From NCBI RefSeq assembly GCF_001421515.1, contig NZ_LMKM01000023.1, positions 129,707 to 193,706 of the forward strand: a stretch of 64,000 nucleotides of DNA, in the 5' to 3' direction. Shown in pieces: positions 1-10,026 of this stretch. The notes under the pieces are model-generated. The model made no database searches and was not told the DNA's origin. It was given only the letters and a program-made list of their open reading frames with translations. Position 1 is the stretch's first letter, and the number at the start of each line of letters is the position of its first letter. The position numbers and the translations under genes were made by a program. The stretch comes from Pedobacter sp. Leaf216. Lineage in GTDB: Bacteria > Bacteroidota > Bacteroidia > Sphingobacteriales > Sphingobacteriaceae.

Positions 1-117
1 ATTATCCAGTGTAATGGAGCTTTGAGGGGGACGGTCGAAAAATTCCTTTTTACAACCGCTCACCGTACCCATAATTAGTACAGCTATTGTAAGCTGATAT
101 TTTATATATGTTTTCAT
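1..117 (-). CDS. SusD/RagB-like lipoprotein, N-terminal fragment
   Basis: The first 39 codons of a gene that runs off the left edge. The protein starts with a basic, hydrophobic signal and a lipobox (TVSGC), followed by KKEFFDRPP, the usual opening of a mature SusD/RagB surface lipoprotein. It lies 15 bp downstream of the SusC gene on the same strand, the standard susC-susD order. By family knowledge it would be the surface glycan-binding lid of the neighbouring SusC transporter. The TPR-like SusD fold itself lies outside the window, so the call rests on the lipobox, the DRPP-type opening and the position. Confidence 0.85.
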   Translation of the reverse strand, partial: MKTYIKYQLTIAVLIMGTVSGCKKEFFDRPPQSSITLDN

Positions 118-132
118 ATTTCTTTCTTATAA

Positions 133-3100
133 TTAAAATTCTGCGTTGATTCCAAAAGTAAATGTGCGTGGAATAGGGTATCTGCCACTATCTACATTGG
201 TCAGAAACACATTATAATTCTGGTTACCAACCTCAGGATCCAAACCTTTATATTTTGTAAACACATATAGGTTCTGTACGCTTGCAAATACCTTTAACCT
301 GTTTAGCTTGGCTTTACGGATCAACTCTAATGGCAGGCTGTAGGCCAGGTTTACATTTTGAACACGCAGGAAAGAACCAGATTCTATAAAACGGTCTGAA
401 TTTTTCAAGTTCGGGTTATCCCCACCTCTGGGTGATGGAATATTTGAGCCCGTATTGGTCGGGCTCCAGAAATCTATTGCAGAGGCCAATTGATTTTGAT
501 AAAGGCCGGACAACCCTGATAACTGATAGTTTAATGCATTTAAAATTTTGGCTCCATAAGAACCATTTAAAAAGATCGAAAGGTCAAAAGATTTATAAGA
601 GAAATTATTTGTAATCCCATATGTGAATTTTGGGTTGGGGTTTCCCAATGAAGTTTGATCTGACTCATCAATTTTACCATCACCATTTAGATCCTCGAAC
701 TGAATATCCCCTAGCCAGGTGCCAGCACTGTTATTGGCAATAGGCCGGCCGAACTGAACCGGAGCAGCCCTTAACTGTCCATCGGTACGGAAAATATCCT
801 TCACTCTATAACCATAAAACTCACCAATCGATCCGCCTACCTTTGTTCTGGTAACGGTCATCTGAAGGAAACTTACGTTGATTTTCCCGTCGATAAACGG
901 CACACCGTCTGCTAAAGATAAAACCTCATTTTTATATTTCGAGAATATTACTGTCGTATTCCATTTGAATTTGCCAGTTAAGTTTTTACTGTTTAAAGTA
1001 AAATCAAAACCTTTATTACTTACTTTACCTCCGTTGATATATGGTGGACTGATCACACCGGTACCTGAATAAGCGGCTGTTTGCCCAACAAGATATGCCG
1101 GAAGTGGCTTTTGAAAAAGAAAGTCTTTGGATGTTTTGTTGAAGTAATCGAACGAGGCATCAATTCTTCCTTTGATCAGGCTAAAATCGACACCAATATT
1201 TGTCTGCACAGCGCTTTCCCAGGTAAGGTTCGGGTTGGCAACTTTATCTATGGCAAAGCCGGTACCTAAACCGGTAACCACAGGATTCAATGCTGATCCA
1301 TATTGGTAGTTTGGAAGATTCTGATTACCTACCTCCCCATAACCTATCCTAAATTTAATGTTGTCAGCGACATCTTTTATGCCGGCCATGAATGGTTCAT
1401 CCGAAAGGCGCCAGGAAACCGCAAAGGCAGGGAAATAACCTGTTTGCTTGCCCTGAACAAATTTGGAGGACTTATCTGAACGGACGGTCGCGGTAATGCT
1501 GTACTTATTATCATAAGTATAGATACCCCTGGCAAAAAAAGACTCAAGCGCCTGGCTATCTTTATATTCCCCAATGATGGCAGTCTTGAGGTCCCCTAAG
1601 CCCAGCGTCTGGAGATCATTGCTCAAAAACTTCTGGATTGAGGCATCAGTTCCGCCCCAGGAAGATTGGTTGACCTCATAGCCTAACAATGCTGTTAAGT
1701 TATGCTTCTTATTGAAGGTATGTGCATAAGTGAGATACTCTTTCCATCCCCAATAAGTAGTGTTCGAATTATATTCCTGCAATCTGGCGGTTGCATTTCC
1801 ATAAATACCATATTGATAAGTTGGGACGAATACCCTTGCTGCAGAATAATTAAAATCGCCGTTCACTTCAGATCTAAGTGTCAGGTCTTTGAAAAATTTA
1901 ATGTCACCATAAAGCGCTCCATTAAGATTGCTCCTGCTTAAAACATTGGTAATATCCAAAGATTGGGCAACAGGATTAATCTGCCCTCCCTGTTGGTTTG
2001 AATTGGGGATAGGACCTGCAAAAGAACCATCAGGGTTTCTGACAGCCTGATCCGGGGCACTTAACAAAGCGTTATAAACAACGCCAGTATTATTTGACAG
2101 GCCCTGATTTTCATTTGAGCGGCTTCCCGATAGGGACATGCCGACTTTTAACCATGTTTTGACCTGACTGTTGATGTTTGAGCGAAAAGTATACCTTTTA
2201 TAATTACTTCCTAAAATTGTACCGTCCTGTTTTAGATATCCTCCGGAAAAATAATAATCCACACCGTCTTTTCCTCCGGAAATACCCAACTGGTGATTTT
2301 GCATTACCGCGTTTCTGAAGATCTCATCTTGCCAATCTGTTCCTTTACCTAAAAGGGCAGGGTCGGCAAATTCCGCTCTCCTCTGTACACCGGTAACATC
2401 TGCCAACGCGTTCTGTAAGACAGCATATTGCTGAAGGTTCATTACATCGAGGAACTTTCCTTGCTGTGAAATGGCGCCGTATCCATCATATGTAACCCTT
2501 GCTGAGCCATTTTTACCGCGCTTTGTGGTAATAATAATCACACCATTGGATGCTCGGCTACCATAAATTGCAGTTGCAGATGCATCTTTTAAAACATCGA
2601 TCGATTCGATATCGCTTGGGTTGATCGCAGAAAGCGGGCTTACTGCCGATTCGCCGTTGTTGGCCGATAGACCGACCGTTCTGCCACTGGTTGATTGATT
2701 GGTTGCATCTCCTGATATGGGAACACCATCAACTACATACAAAGGCTCATTGGACAGGCTCAAAGAGGTTACCCCACGTACCCGTACAGAGGTTGAACTC
2801 CCGGGCGCACCGGAATTTTGTGTAATGGTAAGTCCTGAAGCCTTGCCCTGGAGCATCTGATCGATACTCACCTGGGGTACATTTTCAATATCCGCGGCCT
2901 TAACAGACGAAATCGCGCCGTTCACATCTCCCCTTTTCTGGTTACCATACCCTATCACAACCACGTCGGAAAGATCTGTTGATGCAGGTTTCAGAACAAC
3001 ATTTATCACATTCCTTTCTCCTACTGTAATTTCCTGCCTCGCAAGGCCAATAAAAGAAAAGACCAGTGTGGTTGCTGAACCTATTGGCACGGTAATCACA

Positions 3101-3294
3101 TATTTTCCGTCAGAATTCGTGGAAACAGCAGTTTGAGAATTTTTGATAGATACCCCTGCTCCTGGCAAGGTTACACCTTTTTCATCTGAAACAGTTCCTG
3201 TAATCTGTCTATTTGCTGTACTCTGGGCTAGCGCCGGAAACAGCGGTGCCAGAAACACAACAAACAGCATAGCTGCTCGTAAGGTTTTACTCAT
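133..3294 (-). CDS. SusC/RagA-family TonB-linked outer-membrane transporter
   Basis: A 1053-residue TonB-dependent transporter of the SusC type. Residues 1-23 are a signal peptide ending at ALAQ. A carboxypeptidase-D-regulatory-like beta-sandwich follows (about 30-110, starting RQITGTVSDEKG). Then come the TonB-box region (DVVVIGYGNQKR), the plug (VRVRGVTS, PLYVVDGVP, IESIDVLKDASATAIYGSRA, the SusC signature) and a long barrel ending in an aromatic residue (FGINAEF). It imports oligosaccharides across the outer membrane together with the SusD-like protein encoded next. The GH31 and esterase genes upstream suggest a hemicellulose side-chain substrate, but the transporter sequence itself does not show the substrate. 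Confidence 0.97.
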   Translation of the reverse strand: MSKTLRAAMLFVVFLAPLFPALAQSTANRQITGTVSDEKGVTLPGAGVSIKNSQTAVSTNSDGKYVITVPIGSATTLVFSFIGLARQEITVGERNVINVVLKPASTDLSDVVVIGYGNQKRGDVNGAISSVKAADIENVPQVSIDQMLQGKASGLTITQNSGAPGSSTSVRVRGVTSLSLSNEPLYVVDGVPISGDATNQSTSGRTVGLSANNGESAVSPLSAINPSDIESIDVLKDASATAIYGSRASNGVIIITTKRGKNGSARVTYDGYGAISQQGKFLDVMNLQQYAVLQNALADVTGVQRRAEFADPALLGKGTDWQDEIFRNAVMQNHQLGISGGKDGVDYYFSGGYLKQDGTILGSNYKRYTFRSNINSQVKTWLKVGMSLSGSRSNENQGLSNNTGVVYNALLSAPDQAVRNPDGSFAGPIPNSNQQGGQINPVAQSLDITNVLSRSNLNGALYGDIKFFKDLTLRSEVNGDFNYSAARVFVPTYQYGIYGNATARLQEYNSNTTYWGWKEYLTYAHTFNKKHNLTALLGYEVNQSSWGGTDASIQKFLSNDLQTLGLGDLKTAIIGEYKDSQALESFFARGIYTYDNKYSITATVRSDKSSKFVQGKQTGYFPAFAVSWRLSDEPFMAGIKDVADNIKFRIGYGEVGNQNLPNYQYGSALNPVVTGLGTGFAIDKVANPNLTWESAVQTNIGVDFSLIKGRIDASFDYFNKTSKDFLFQKPLPAYLVGQTAAYSGTGVISPPYINGGKVSNKGFDFTLNSKNLTGKFKWNTTVIFSKYKNEVLSLADGVPFIDGKINVSFLQMTVTRTKVGGSIGEFYGYRVKDIFRTDGQLRAAPVQFGRPIANNSAGTWLGDIQFEDLNGDGKIDESDQTSLGNPNPKFTYGITNNFSYKSFDLSIFLNGSYGAKILNALNYQLSGLSGLYQNQLASAIDFWSPTNTGSNIPSPRGGDNPNLKNSDRFIESGSFLRVQNVNLAYSLPLELIRKAKLNRLKVFASVQNLYVFTKYKGLDPEVGNQNYNVFLTNVDSGRYPIPRTFTFGINAEF

Positions 3295-3713
3295 AATGTT
3301 TATATTTAGTTATTTGTTTACTAATTCAAATTTAACATCATGGCAGACTACATTTATAATATTATTTTAACATAAGATAATCTTAAAAGAACTGTTGGAT
3401 AAATAAAAGAGAATTAAAACCATCATAATCAACATTTTTTATTAAATAACTGCCTAAACTTAATATTATACTTTTTTACCATGGCTGGTAAAATAATTAA
3501 CCATCTTTGTAAGCCGCAACAGGTAGCATGTTAACAAAACATACGGATAACATTAACTGCTGTCAATGTTTCAAAAGAACCATGAGAAGTTTGATAAAAT
3601 ACAGGCGTTGAAGAAACTGCCGCTAAACTGTTGAAAACGATAGCGCGTATTATTTTGAAATATAGTTTGCCATTCCGATTTCATAAACCTGGACAAATGC
3701 CATCATTAAACAA
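3295..3713. other. Intergenic region between SusC and GH31 genes
   Basis: About 420 bp, AT-rich, with no convincing gene. On the minus strand a match to the Bacteroidota -7 element (TAAATTTG at 3334-3327) lies about 32 nt upstream of the SusC start and could be its promoter; no good -33 TTTG is seen at the usual spacing. The region shows that SusC and the upstream GH31 gene, although on the same strand, are not tightly coupled. Confidence 0.4.
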
Positions 3714-6557
3714 CTACAGTTTAATCACGATTTTTTTCCCGGTATAACTTACTGTTTTATCCGGAGCCTGATTAAGATTTAAGGTCTTTGCCTTTTTAGC
3801 CGTTATAAAAATGATCTTAAAGGTCCTGTCTTCCAGCATCCCTTTGAAGGCTCCTTTCCGGTCTCTAACCATAAGGGTTTTAGTACTTTCGGTATACTGA
3901 AAGTCTATGGTGGAGAATGCACCCTTCTCATAGTTATAATTTGTGCCCTCATCTTCGTAAAGCGTAAATGCTCCATCCCTACCGGCATAAAGATATACCT
4001 GGACCGGATCGGCAGGTTTTTCCGAGGTGTACTGAATTTCGGGGCCATATGGAATAATGGCACCTTCTTTTACATAAACTGGTATTTGACCGTATGGAGC
4101 TTTAGCGGTAATGGTCTGACCGCCTTTAAGATAATTTCCTGTGTATAAATCGTACCACCCGGTCCCTTCCGGCAAATAAACTTTCCTTTCCGTGGCGCCA
4201 TATTTATAAACAGGGTTTACAAGCAATGAAGGGCCAAACATGAACTGGTCGGAGATGTTTTTTATTTTCGGATCTACACCGTAGTCCATAACCAAGCCTC
4301 TCATAATGGTATAATCTTTTTGATAGGTTTGCCCGGCAAGGGAATAGATGTAGGGCATTAACCGGTAACGCAGTTTATTGTAATATAAAATACTTTTATA
4401 AGCAGGATGGTCGGCTGGAGCAATATTATATACCTCTCGGAAGGGGAACTGTCCATGCCCTCTAAACAAGGGAACGAATACTCCGAACTGGTACCATCTG
4501 GTGTTCAGCTCACGCCATTCCGCCAGATCGGCCGGATTGGGATTTTCATACCTGCGTTCCACTGAGAAGCCTCCAATATCCATAGTCCAATAAGGGAGAC
4601 CAGATAAGGAAAAATTAATTCCGGCAGAAATCTGCGACTTCATATCTTCCCAACGGGAGGCAATATCACCGCTCCATGTTGCGGCCGCATACCTTTGCAA
4701 ACCGCCATAAGCTGACCTGGTTAAAATAAAGACCCTATCATCCGGATTTGCTTTCCGCTGACCTTCATAAACTCCTTTTGAATTCTGCAGTGGAAAGGCA
4801 TTGAAGTATTTTGCAGCCGACCCAAGATAAGTGGGTGTCATGTTCTGTTTCCGCTCCCAGATCGGCAGATTAGAATGGATATCGGGTTCGGTGGCATCCA
4901 TCCACCAGGCATCGATGCCCTTTGTGTACAATGTTTTATTCATCAGACTCCAGAACATTTCACGGGCTCCCGGGTTAAAAGCATCGTAAAAAGTAGATTG
5001 ATAGCCTAACCAATCCTTTCTTCCATCGGCAATATTCCGTTTATATAGATACCCATTTTTGTTCATCAGATCATAATTTGAATTGCCGGTATAAAATTTT
5101 GGCCAGACTGATATCATTAAGCGGGTGTGGTAGGTGTCGTGCAGGGCTTTAATCATTTTTTCAGGATCTGGAAAGCGGCTTTTATCAAACTCATGGGTAC
5201 CCCAACTATCCGGTTTCCAATACTGCCAATCCAGCACAATGTTGTCAATAGGGATTTTGCGGTCCCTAAATTCTTTGACAACACCCAAAAGTTCCTCCTG
5301 GGATTTATATCTTTCCCTGCTCTGCCAAAAACCCATCGCCCATTTTGGCATTAAGACCGCTTTACCCGTCAGGGTTCTATAACCGCTGATGACCTCATCC
5401 GCATTTCTGCCCGATATAAAATAATAATTAATTTCATTACCCGACTCGGATAAAAAGGCATATTGATTTTGATCTTCTTCCGGTATCGGGGTTAAGCATT
5501 TAATGGAAAGATAAGATTCTGTACCATCCGGAATCCATTCAATTTTAACATCATACTTTTTATCCTTCTGCATTTCGGTTTCTACAACTGCCGACCCAGG
5601 GTTCCAGGCCTGTCTCCATTTATCAACAAGCAGTTCACCATTTATCCAAATTTTGATATATCCTGCATATTTAATATTAAAATGTTGCAGGCCACTATAT
5701 CCAGATGAAATTTTGCCTTCCCATTTTACAGTTCCATCCGACATCTTAAAACTATCTGGAAATTTTTTCAAATCACTTAAAAAGGAATAATCGATATCTG
5801 ACTCAGGCCTTTCAAAAGATTTCGTTCCGGTTTTCTTATCAGCATAAGTTGCTGTCAACCAACCACGAGATCCTTCTTTGGAAAATAAACACAAGCTTGA
5901 TAAGGGCTGATAAGTTCTAACATCCCCCACTTTGGTAATGGAATAATTATCCCAAAGAATGCCATAATTTTTATTGCTCAACAAAAAGGGAATGGCTACA
6001 TCGGTATTGTTCTGAAGTAACAGAACCTGTTGACCTTTATAGTTCATCATATCATCCTGATGCTGTCCTAAACCGTAAATAGCCTCATCATCCGGCGAAT
6101 TAAAAACCTGTTCTATTTCGTAACTCTGTTCTCCATCATTGGAAACAGGCTTAAACACCCTGCTTGTTTGCCGCTTTTCTTCGAGTATATTTTTACCGTT
6201 AAGGTCCTGATATTGGATCTGACCGGAGGTAATATCAACTTTCACTAAAAGCGACCGGGTTTTGACTTCAACAAAAGTGGGAGTTTCACTGACTGTCCAG
6301 CCTGGATTGGACTTAACAGGAATAACCATCAGGCTGGGCTCTGCTGAAAATTCATTTTCAGGCGATATTACTGTATGGATTATCTTATCGGATATGACCT
6401 CAATTTTTATTCTTTTCCCAATATTCAGACCATTAACCTTTGGCTGTACAATTATTCCGTTCTCTGATTTTTGGTAATGGAGATCCTGCGAGAAGGCGGA
6501 TAAGGATAAGACCGATAAAAATAACGATGTACCTAAAAAAGCATAAATTTTTCTCAT
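3714..6557 (-). CDS. GH31 alpha-glycosidase with PA14 insert, probable alpha-xylosidase
   Basis: A 947-residue secreted glycoside hydrolase family 31 enzyme. The chosen ATG gives a clean signal peptide (MRKIYAFLGTSLF to AFSQ); an ATG eight codons upstream is open but would put a non-signal extension in front. The N-terminal beta-sandwich (AIYGLGQHQDD) is interrupted by a PA14-like module at roughly residues 225-355. The (beta/alpha)8 barrel follows with the nucleophile motif WWMDATEPD (Asp about residue 554) and the acid/base region TWSGDIASRWEDM, then C-terminal beta domains. The PA14-in-GH31 arrangement and the length are known from alpha-xylosidases acting on xyloglucan oligosaccharides; alpha-glucosidase activity cannot be excluded. 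It lies upstream of a SusC/SusD pair and divergent from a CE2-like esterase. Confidence 0.93.
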   Translation of the reverse strand: MRKIYAFLGTSLFLSVLSLSAFSQDLHYQKSENGIIVQPKVNGLNIGKRIKIEVISDKIIHTVISPENEFSAEPSLMVIPVKSNPGWTVSETPTFVEVKTRSLLVKVDITSGQIQYQDLNGKNILEEKRQTSRVFKPVSNDGEQSYEIEQVFNSPDDEAIYGLGQHQDDMMNYKGQQVLLLQNNTDVAIPFLLSNKNYGILWDNYSITKVGDVRTYQPLSSLCLFSKEGSRGWLTATYADKKTGTKSFERPESDIDYSFLSDLKKFPDSFKMSDGTVKWEGKISSGYSGLQHFNIKYAGYIKIWINGELLVDKWRQAWNPGSAVVETEMQKDKKYDVKIEWIPDGTESYLSIKCLTPIPEEDQNQYAFLSESGNEINYYFISGRNADEVISGYRTLTGKAVLMPKWAMGFWQSRERYKSQEELLGVVKEFRDRKIPIDNIVLDWQYWKPDSWGTHEFDKSRFPDPEKMIKALHDTYHTRLMISVWPKFYTGNSNYDLMNKNGYLYKRNIADGRKDWLGYQSTFYDAFNPGAREMFWSLMNKTLYTKGIDAWWMDATEPDIHSNLPIWERKQNMTPTYLGSAAKYFNAFPLQNSKGVYEGQRKANPDDRVFILTRSAYGGLQRYAAATWSGDIASRWEDMKSQISAGINFSLSGLPYWTMDIGGFSVERRYENPNPADLAEWRELNTRWYQFGVFVPLFRGHGQFPFREVYNIAPADHPAYKSILYYNKLRYRLMPYIYSLAGQTYQKDYTIMRGLVMDYGVDPKIKNISDQFMFGPSLLVNPVYKYGATERKVYLPEGTGWYDLYTGNYLKGGQTITAKAPYGQIPVYVKEGAIIPYGPEIQYTSEKPADPVQVYLYAGRDGAFTLYEDEGTNYNYEKGAFSTIDFQYTESTKTLMVRDRKGAFKGMLEDRTFKIIFITAKKAKTLNLNQAPDKTVSYTGKKIVIKL

Positions 6558-6747
6558 AACTAAAAACCGCCATCTGGGCATTAAATAAATTTCGTTGTTG
6601 ACAGCTTAAAGATAGTGTGGGATTGACCAATAATCATTTCTTTTTAAGCTATATTACGCATACTTTTCCTCCATTTGGTGATAGTTTTTTATCGGAATGC
6701 AATTATCACTTTCACTTTTGTATATAATTGCAGAAACTGAAAACGGT

Positions 6748-7851
6748 ATGAAACTTAAAATGCTTATTTTCTTAATTGTATCCATTTTTCTGGTTAAAAA
6801 GGGGCACGCCAATATTGACACATTGCTGGCAGCTCAGCTTAAACCGATAGGGAGATCACTCATTAACGGTAGCAAAAAGCTGGAAATGATCAGTTCTGCT
6901 GTGCATTTCGGTTATAAGTTCAGAGGTGAAAGCTGTACCATATATGCATCTTTGAAAGAGGAATGGGAACACAATTACATTCAGTACGAAATAGACGGAA
7001 AATATCAAAAACGTATCCGTATAAACGGAAATTCAAAAGTTCCGATTGTCATCAGAACGGGTGGACCTGGGGAACATATAGTCTGGATATATAAAGCCAC
7101 TGAAGCGCACACCGGCCCTATCATCATTGAAAAGATTATAGCGGAAAAGATTTCGGCAGTAAGTGCCGGCAAGGCACCTATCATCGAATTTATAGGGAAT
7201 AGCATTACCTGTGGTGCGGCTTCAGACCCATCCGAATATCCCTGCGGAAGCGGAGAATATCAAGATCAGCACAATGCCTATATGGCTTATGGACCACGGG
7301 TTTCCAGAAGACTGGCGGTCAACTATATCATGAGCAGTGTCAGCGGGATAGGCATATACAGAACCTGGAACAGCGAAGGGCCATCAATGCCCCAGGTTTA
7401 TGAGAAGATAGACTTTAAAAACGACACAGAATTAAAATGGGATTTCAAAAAATATTCACCAAAAATTGTAAGTATTGCTTTAGGTACCAACGACCTCAGC
7501 ACAGGAGATGGGAAGGCTCCAAGAAAGCCATTTGTTGCAGATACCTTCGTAGTTAAATATGTAGAGTTTATAAAATGCATTAAATCCCGGTATCCTTCTG
7601 CAAAAATCGCCCTTTTAAGCAGCCCGATGGTCAAAGGTGCACAGCGGAAGTTACTTGAAGCTTCACTTTTACGGATAAAGCAGCGTATCGATTCCATATA
7701 TCCTAAATCAGATCACATCAGTATGTTTTTCTTTCCGGAAATGGAACCGCACGGTTGCAGTGGTCATCCCAGCGTAGAAGATCATATAATACTTGCCGAG
7801 CAGCTCTATCCATTTTATAGGAAGCTCCTCAATCCACAAAGGCCAGGATAA
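6748..7851 (+). CDS. CE2-like SGNH/GDSL carbohydrate esterase
   Basis: A 367-residue secreted esterase. The start at the second in-frame ATG gives a signal peptide (MKLKMLIFLIVSIF to KKGHA). An N-terminal beta-sandwich-like part (HFGYKFRGESCTIYASL, YIQYEIDGK) precedes an SGNH hydrolase domain. Block I is IEFIGNSITCG with the nucleophile Ser, block III is ALGTNDLSTGDG, and the C-terminal His lies in HGCSGHPSVEDH. The two-domain order and the GNSITCG and HGCxxHP motifs match carbohydrate esterase family 2, which removes acetyl groups from plant polysaccharides. It is divergent from the GH31 gene with about 190 bp between, so the two probably share a regulatory region. An acetylated xylo-oligosaccharide substrate is inferred from context only. 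Confidence 0.87.
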   Translation: MKLKMLIFLIVSIFLVKKGHANIDTLLAAQLKPIGRSLINGSKKLEMISSAVHFGYKFRGESCTIYASLKEEWEHNYIQYEIDGKYQKRIRINGNSKVPIVIRTGGPGEHIVWIYKATEAHTGPIIIEKIIAEKISAVSAGKAPIIEFIGNSITCGAASDPSEYPCGSGEYQDQHNAYMAYGPRVSRRLAVNYIMSSVSGIGIYRTWNSEGPSMPQVYEKIDFKNDTELKWDFKKYSPKIVSIALGTNDLSTGDGKAPRKPFVADTFVVKYVEFIKCIKSRYPSAKIALLSSPMVKGAQRKLLEASLLRIKQRIDSIYPKSDHISMFFFPEMEPHGCSGHPSVEDHIILAEQLYPFYRKLLNPQRPG

Positions 7852-8527
7852 TGCCTATTTGGGTACCGTCTATGAACACATAATGGTGAACCGGCAAAGT
7901 TAAAACGGGAAATCATAATGCTGCTCCACTGGATAAGTAGTTTAAAAAATAAAACACTCGGTCAGAATCGTTGGTGAGAGAAGTTGTGTAAATTCGGTAC
8001 AAGGATAGGTACGCTGAACTTATACTAGAATCTCTTTACTTTTATTTAAGGGTTGTTTTTTTTAATGCTGTTAGCTCGGATAAGTGCTTGTTTAAACACA
8101 TCCCTCTCCATACCCCACATAAAGATGGTTATAACAAATACTTTGCTCATACCGTTACGGATCAGCTTAGCCAGGCTGCTGGAGTCCTTATAATAAATTG
8201 GGTCTATCATATACTTATTTTCAATGTTCATTCAACAACGCTGGTACTTCCGGATTCGCAACAAAAGTGGGGATCGGCGAACACACAAAACGAGGTTATA
8301 TAACACAATTTGACGTTGATATTTATTGCTCTTTAAACTATCTGTACTTTATAGCAATGTAATTCCGGGTAAAATTAATTTCGAAACCGTCCATCCGGTA
8401 CCGCTTAAGATGATTTAGACTTTTGTAACATGATCGCTTCAGCTGGAAATTTAATCGTAGCATGTGAACTTAATTGTAGCGGATATATCAGTATCCTTTG
8501 GGGCATAGACCAACCAGCATAAATAAT
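7852..8527. other. Gene-free stretch after the esterase
   Basis: About 680 bp. A 61-codon minus-strand frame and an overlapping plus-strand frame of similar length are open here, but neither shows a recognisable domain, and the region is AT-rich with scattered stops. I see nothing in it beyond the terminator at its right end. Confidence 0.4.
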
Positions 8528-8561
8528 AAAAAGATCCGGTCAACATGACCGGACCTTTTTA
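8528..8561 (-). terminator. Rho-independent terminator after the SDR gene
   Basis: A stem TCCGGTC / GACCGGA with a 5-nt loop (AACAT), flanked by an A-run on the left and a T-run on the right. It can therefore end transcripts in both directions. It sits about 50 bp past the SDR stop codon and most likely ends the TetR-SDR transcript. Confidence 0.8.
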
Positions 8562-8609
8562 TGTAACGTTTAATATTTTATAGATATTAAAGATGAGGCA
8601 TATGGGATG

Positions 8610-9392
8610 TTAAGCCACCACAGGTAAAGAACCGCCATCAATAGCGTATATAGTACCTGTGAGGTAAGCAGCAGATGGTGACACCAAAAAGTGCACAAGC
8701 TGAGCCACCTCTTCAGGCTCGGCCATGCGACCCATCGGAATACCGCCGGTCTGTGCCATCAGTTGTTTCATTCCTTCTTCTGGCGTAATACCAGCTGAAA
8801 TTGCGTAGTCATTCAAGAACTTGATCATTGGTTCCGTTTTAGTGGCGCCTGGAGCTACGGTAAGTACACGGACCCCTTTGTCAGCCAGTTCGGTGGCCAG
8901 GGCTTTACTATAGCTGTTCAGCGCCGCCTTGGACACTGCATATGCCATGTTCAAATTCCATAATGCCTGTTTACCCGCAACTGAAGAAATATGAATGATC
9001 ACCCCGCTTTTTTGTTCGATCATTTGCGGCAGTAGTATTCTGTCAAGCCGGATAGCAGAGATCAGGTTCAAATTCAACTCCTGTTGCCAGTGTGCATCGG
9101 TTAATGCGCTATGACCACCGCCCGGTGTGGTAAGCCCGCCTACGTTATTGATCAAAATATCTATTCCGCCAAAAGTATTGGCTATTTCCTGGGCAAGCCC
9201 TGCTACCTGGTCAGCATCGGTCAGGTCTGCCGCAATAAAATGATGAGGTGTAGCCTCAGGCTTTGTCCTGGCACTCACGATCACAGTAGCACCTGCTTGT
9301 GCTAACCCGTCGGCAATAGCTTTACCAATACCTTTTGTTCCACCGGTAACCAGTGCTCTTTTTCCCTTGAGATTTTTCAATTCCATGTTCAT
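8610..9392 (-). CDS. SDR family NAD(P)-dependent oxidoreductase
   Basis: A 260-residue classical short-chain dehydrogenase. The cofactor motif is VTGGTKGIGKA (TGxxxGxG), followed by the NNVGG stretch, catalytic Ser in IIHISSVAGK and the YAVSK motif (Tyr/Lys), and a C-terminal SPSAAYLTGTIYAIDGG, typical of the FabG-like group. The substrate is unknown. Two in-frame ATGs lie 6 bp apart; either is possible. The gene follows a TetR-type regulator on the same strand, and a perfect palindrome lies 11 bp upstream of its start, matching one upstream of the regulator. It is therefore probably the regulated target, induced when the TetR ligand is present. Confidence 0.93.
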   Translation of the reverse strand: MNMELKNLKGKRALVTGGTKGIGKAIADGLAQAGATVIVSARTKPEATPHHFIAADLTDADQVAGLAQEIANTFGGIDILINNVGGLTTPGGGHSALTDAHWQQELNLNLISAIRLDRILLPQMIEQKSGVIIHISSVAGKQALWNLNMAYAVSKAALNSYSKALATELADKGVRVLTVAPGATKTEPMIKFLNDYAISAGITPEEGMKQLMAQTGGIPMGRMAEPEEVAQLVHFLVSPSAAYLTGTIYAIDGGSLPVVA

Positions 9393-9402
9393 GTTACTTG
9401 AT

Positions 9403-9426
9403 ATTCTGAAACAAATGTTTCAGAAT
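9403..9426 (-). promoter_or_regulatory. Probable TetR operator in front of the SDR gene
   Basis: A perfect inverted repeat: ATTCTGAAACA, two spacer bases, then TGTTTCAGAAT. It lies between the TetR stop and the SDR start. The core (TCTGAAACA / TGTTTCAGA) is identical to the palindrome upstream of the TetR gene, which points to one repressor binding both sites. Confidence 0.85.
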
Positions 9427-9440
9427 TGTTTAAAAAAAAT

Positions 9441-10019
9441 TTATTTAGTTAATTGTTTAATAAAGTATTCAGCCATGCGTTTGATCTTGACCGGGTCCTT
9501 ATGCAGGATGTAGGATTCATACCAGCCTGTCCAGGTGCTGTTGAAATAATCTGCCAGTAGAGCCGGATCTTCATCATTGCAGATCTCGCCTTTATCCATC
9601 GCTTTTTTGATGAGATCATGTAAAAACTGGTAGGAACGCTGGTCATCAGCTACCAATATCTGCTTTACGCGTTCGTCATTCGTGGCTACCTCAAACGCAC
9701 TTTTAACCGCCATGCAGCTGTCTTCACCGTTAATAATGATATTAACTGCCTCGTGGATGTAATCTACTAACACGGACAATGCCGATCTTTTACTTGATAA
9801 GCGCTTGTCCCAATCCTGTTTCCTTATATCAGTATAATGCTGAACACAACGGAGAAATAGTTGCTGTTTGTCTCCGATCGTGTTATACAGGCTGCTGCTA
9901 TTAATCTGCATGGCATCGGTAAGGTCGCGCAGCGATGTGGCATTATAGCCTTTCTTCCAGAATACTTCCATTGCTTTCTGGATCGCTGCTGCTTCATTAA
10001 ATTCTACATTTCTGGCCAT
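9441..10019 (-). CDS. TetR/AcrR family transcriptional repressor
   Basis: A 192-residue TetR-family protein. The N-terminal helix-turn-helix (about residues 8-55) reads AAIQKAMEVFWKKGYNATSL, then LRDLTDAMQINSSSLYNTIGDKQ, the usual TetR signature. The C-terminal ligand and dimer domain (about 75-190) is alpha-helical with no named family visible. It probably represses itself and the SDR gene downstream: the same palindrome stands in front of both. The gap to the SDR is about 50 bp. The inducer is unknown; SDR neighbours often act on aldehydes, ketones or quinones. Confidence 0.93.
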   Translation of the reverse strand: MARNVEFNEAAAIQKAMEVFWKKGYNATSLRDLTDAMQINSSSLYNTIGDKQQLFLRCVQHYTDIRKQDWDKRLSSKRSALSVLVDYIHEAVNIIINGEDSCMAVKSAFEVATNDERVKQILVADDQRSYQFLHDLIKKAMDKGEICNDEDPALLADYFNSTWTGWYESYILHKDPVKIKRMAEYFIKQLTK

Positions 10020-10026
10020 GACGTTA

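Noticed and set aside
8046..8303. Overlapping 61- and 71-codon frames on opposite strands after the esterase gene
   Set aside because: No domain, no signal, no good start context, and the two exclude each other. Treated as chance frames.
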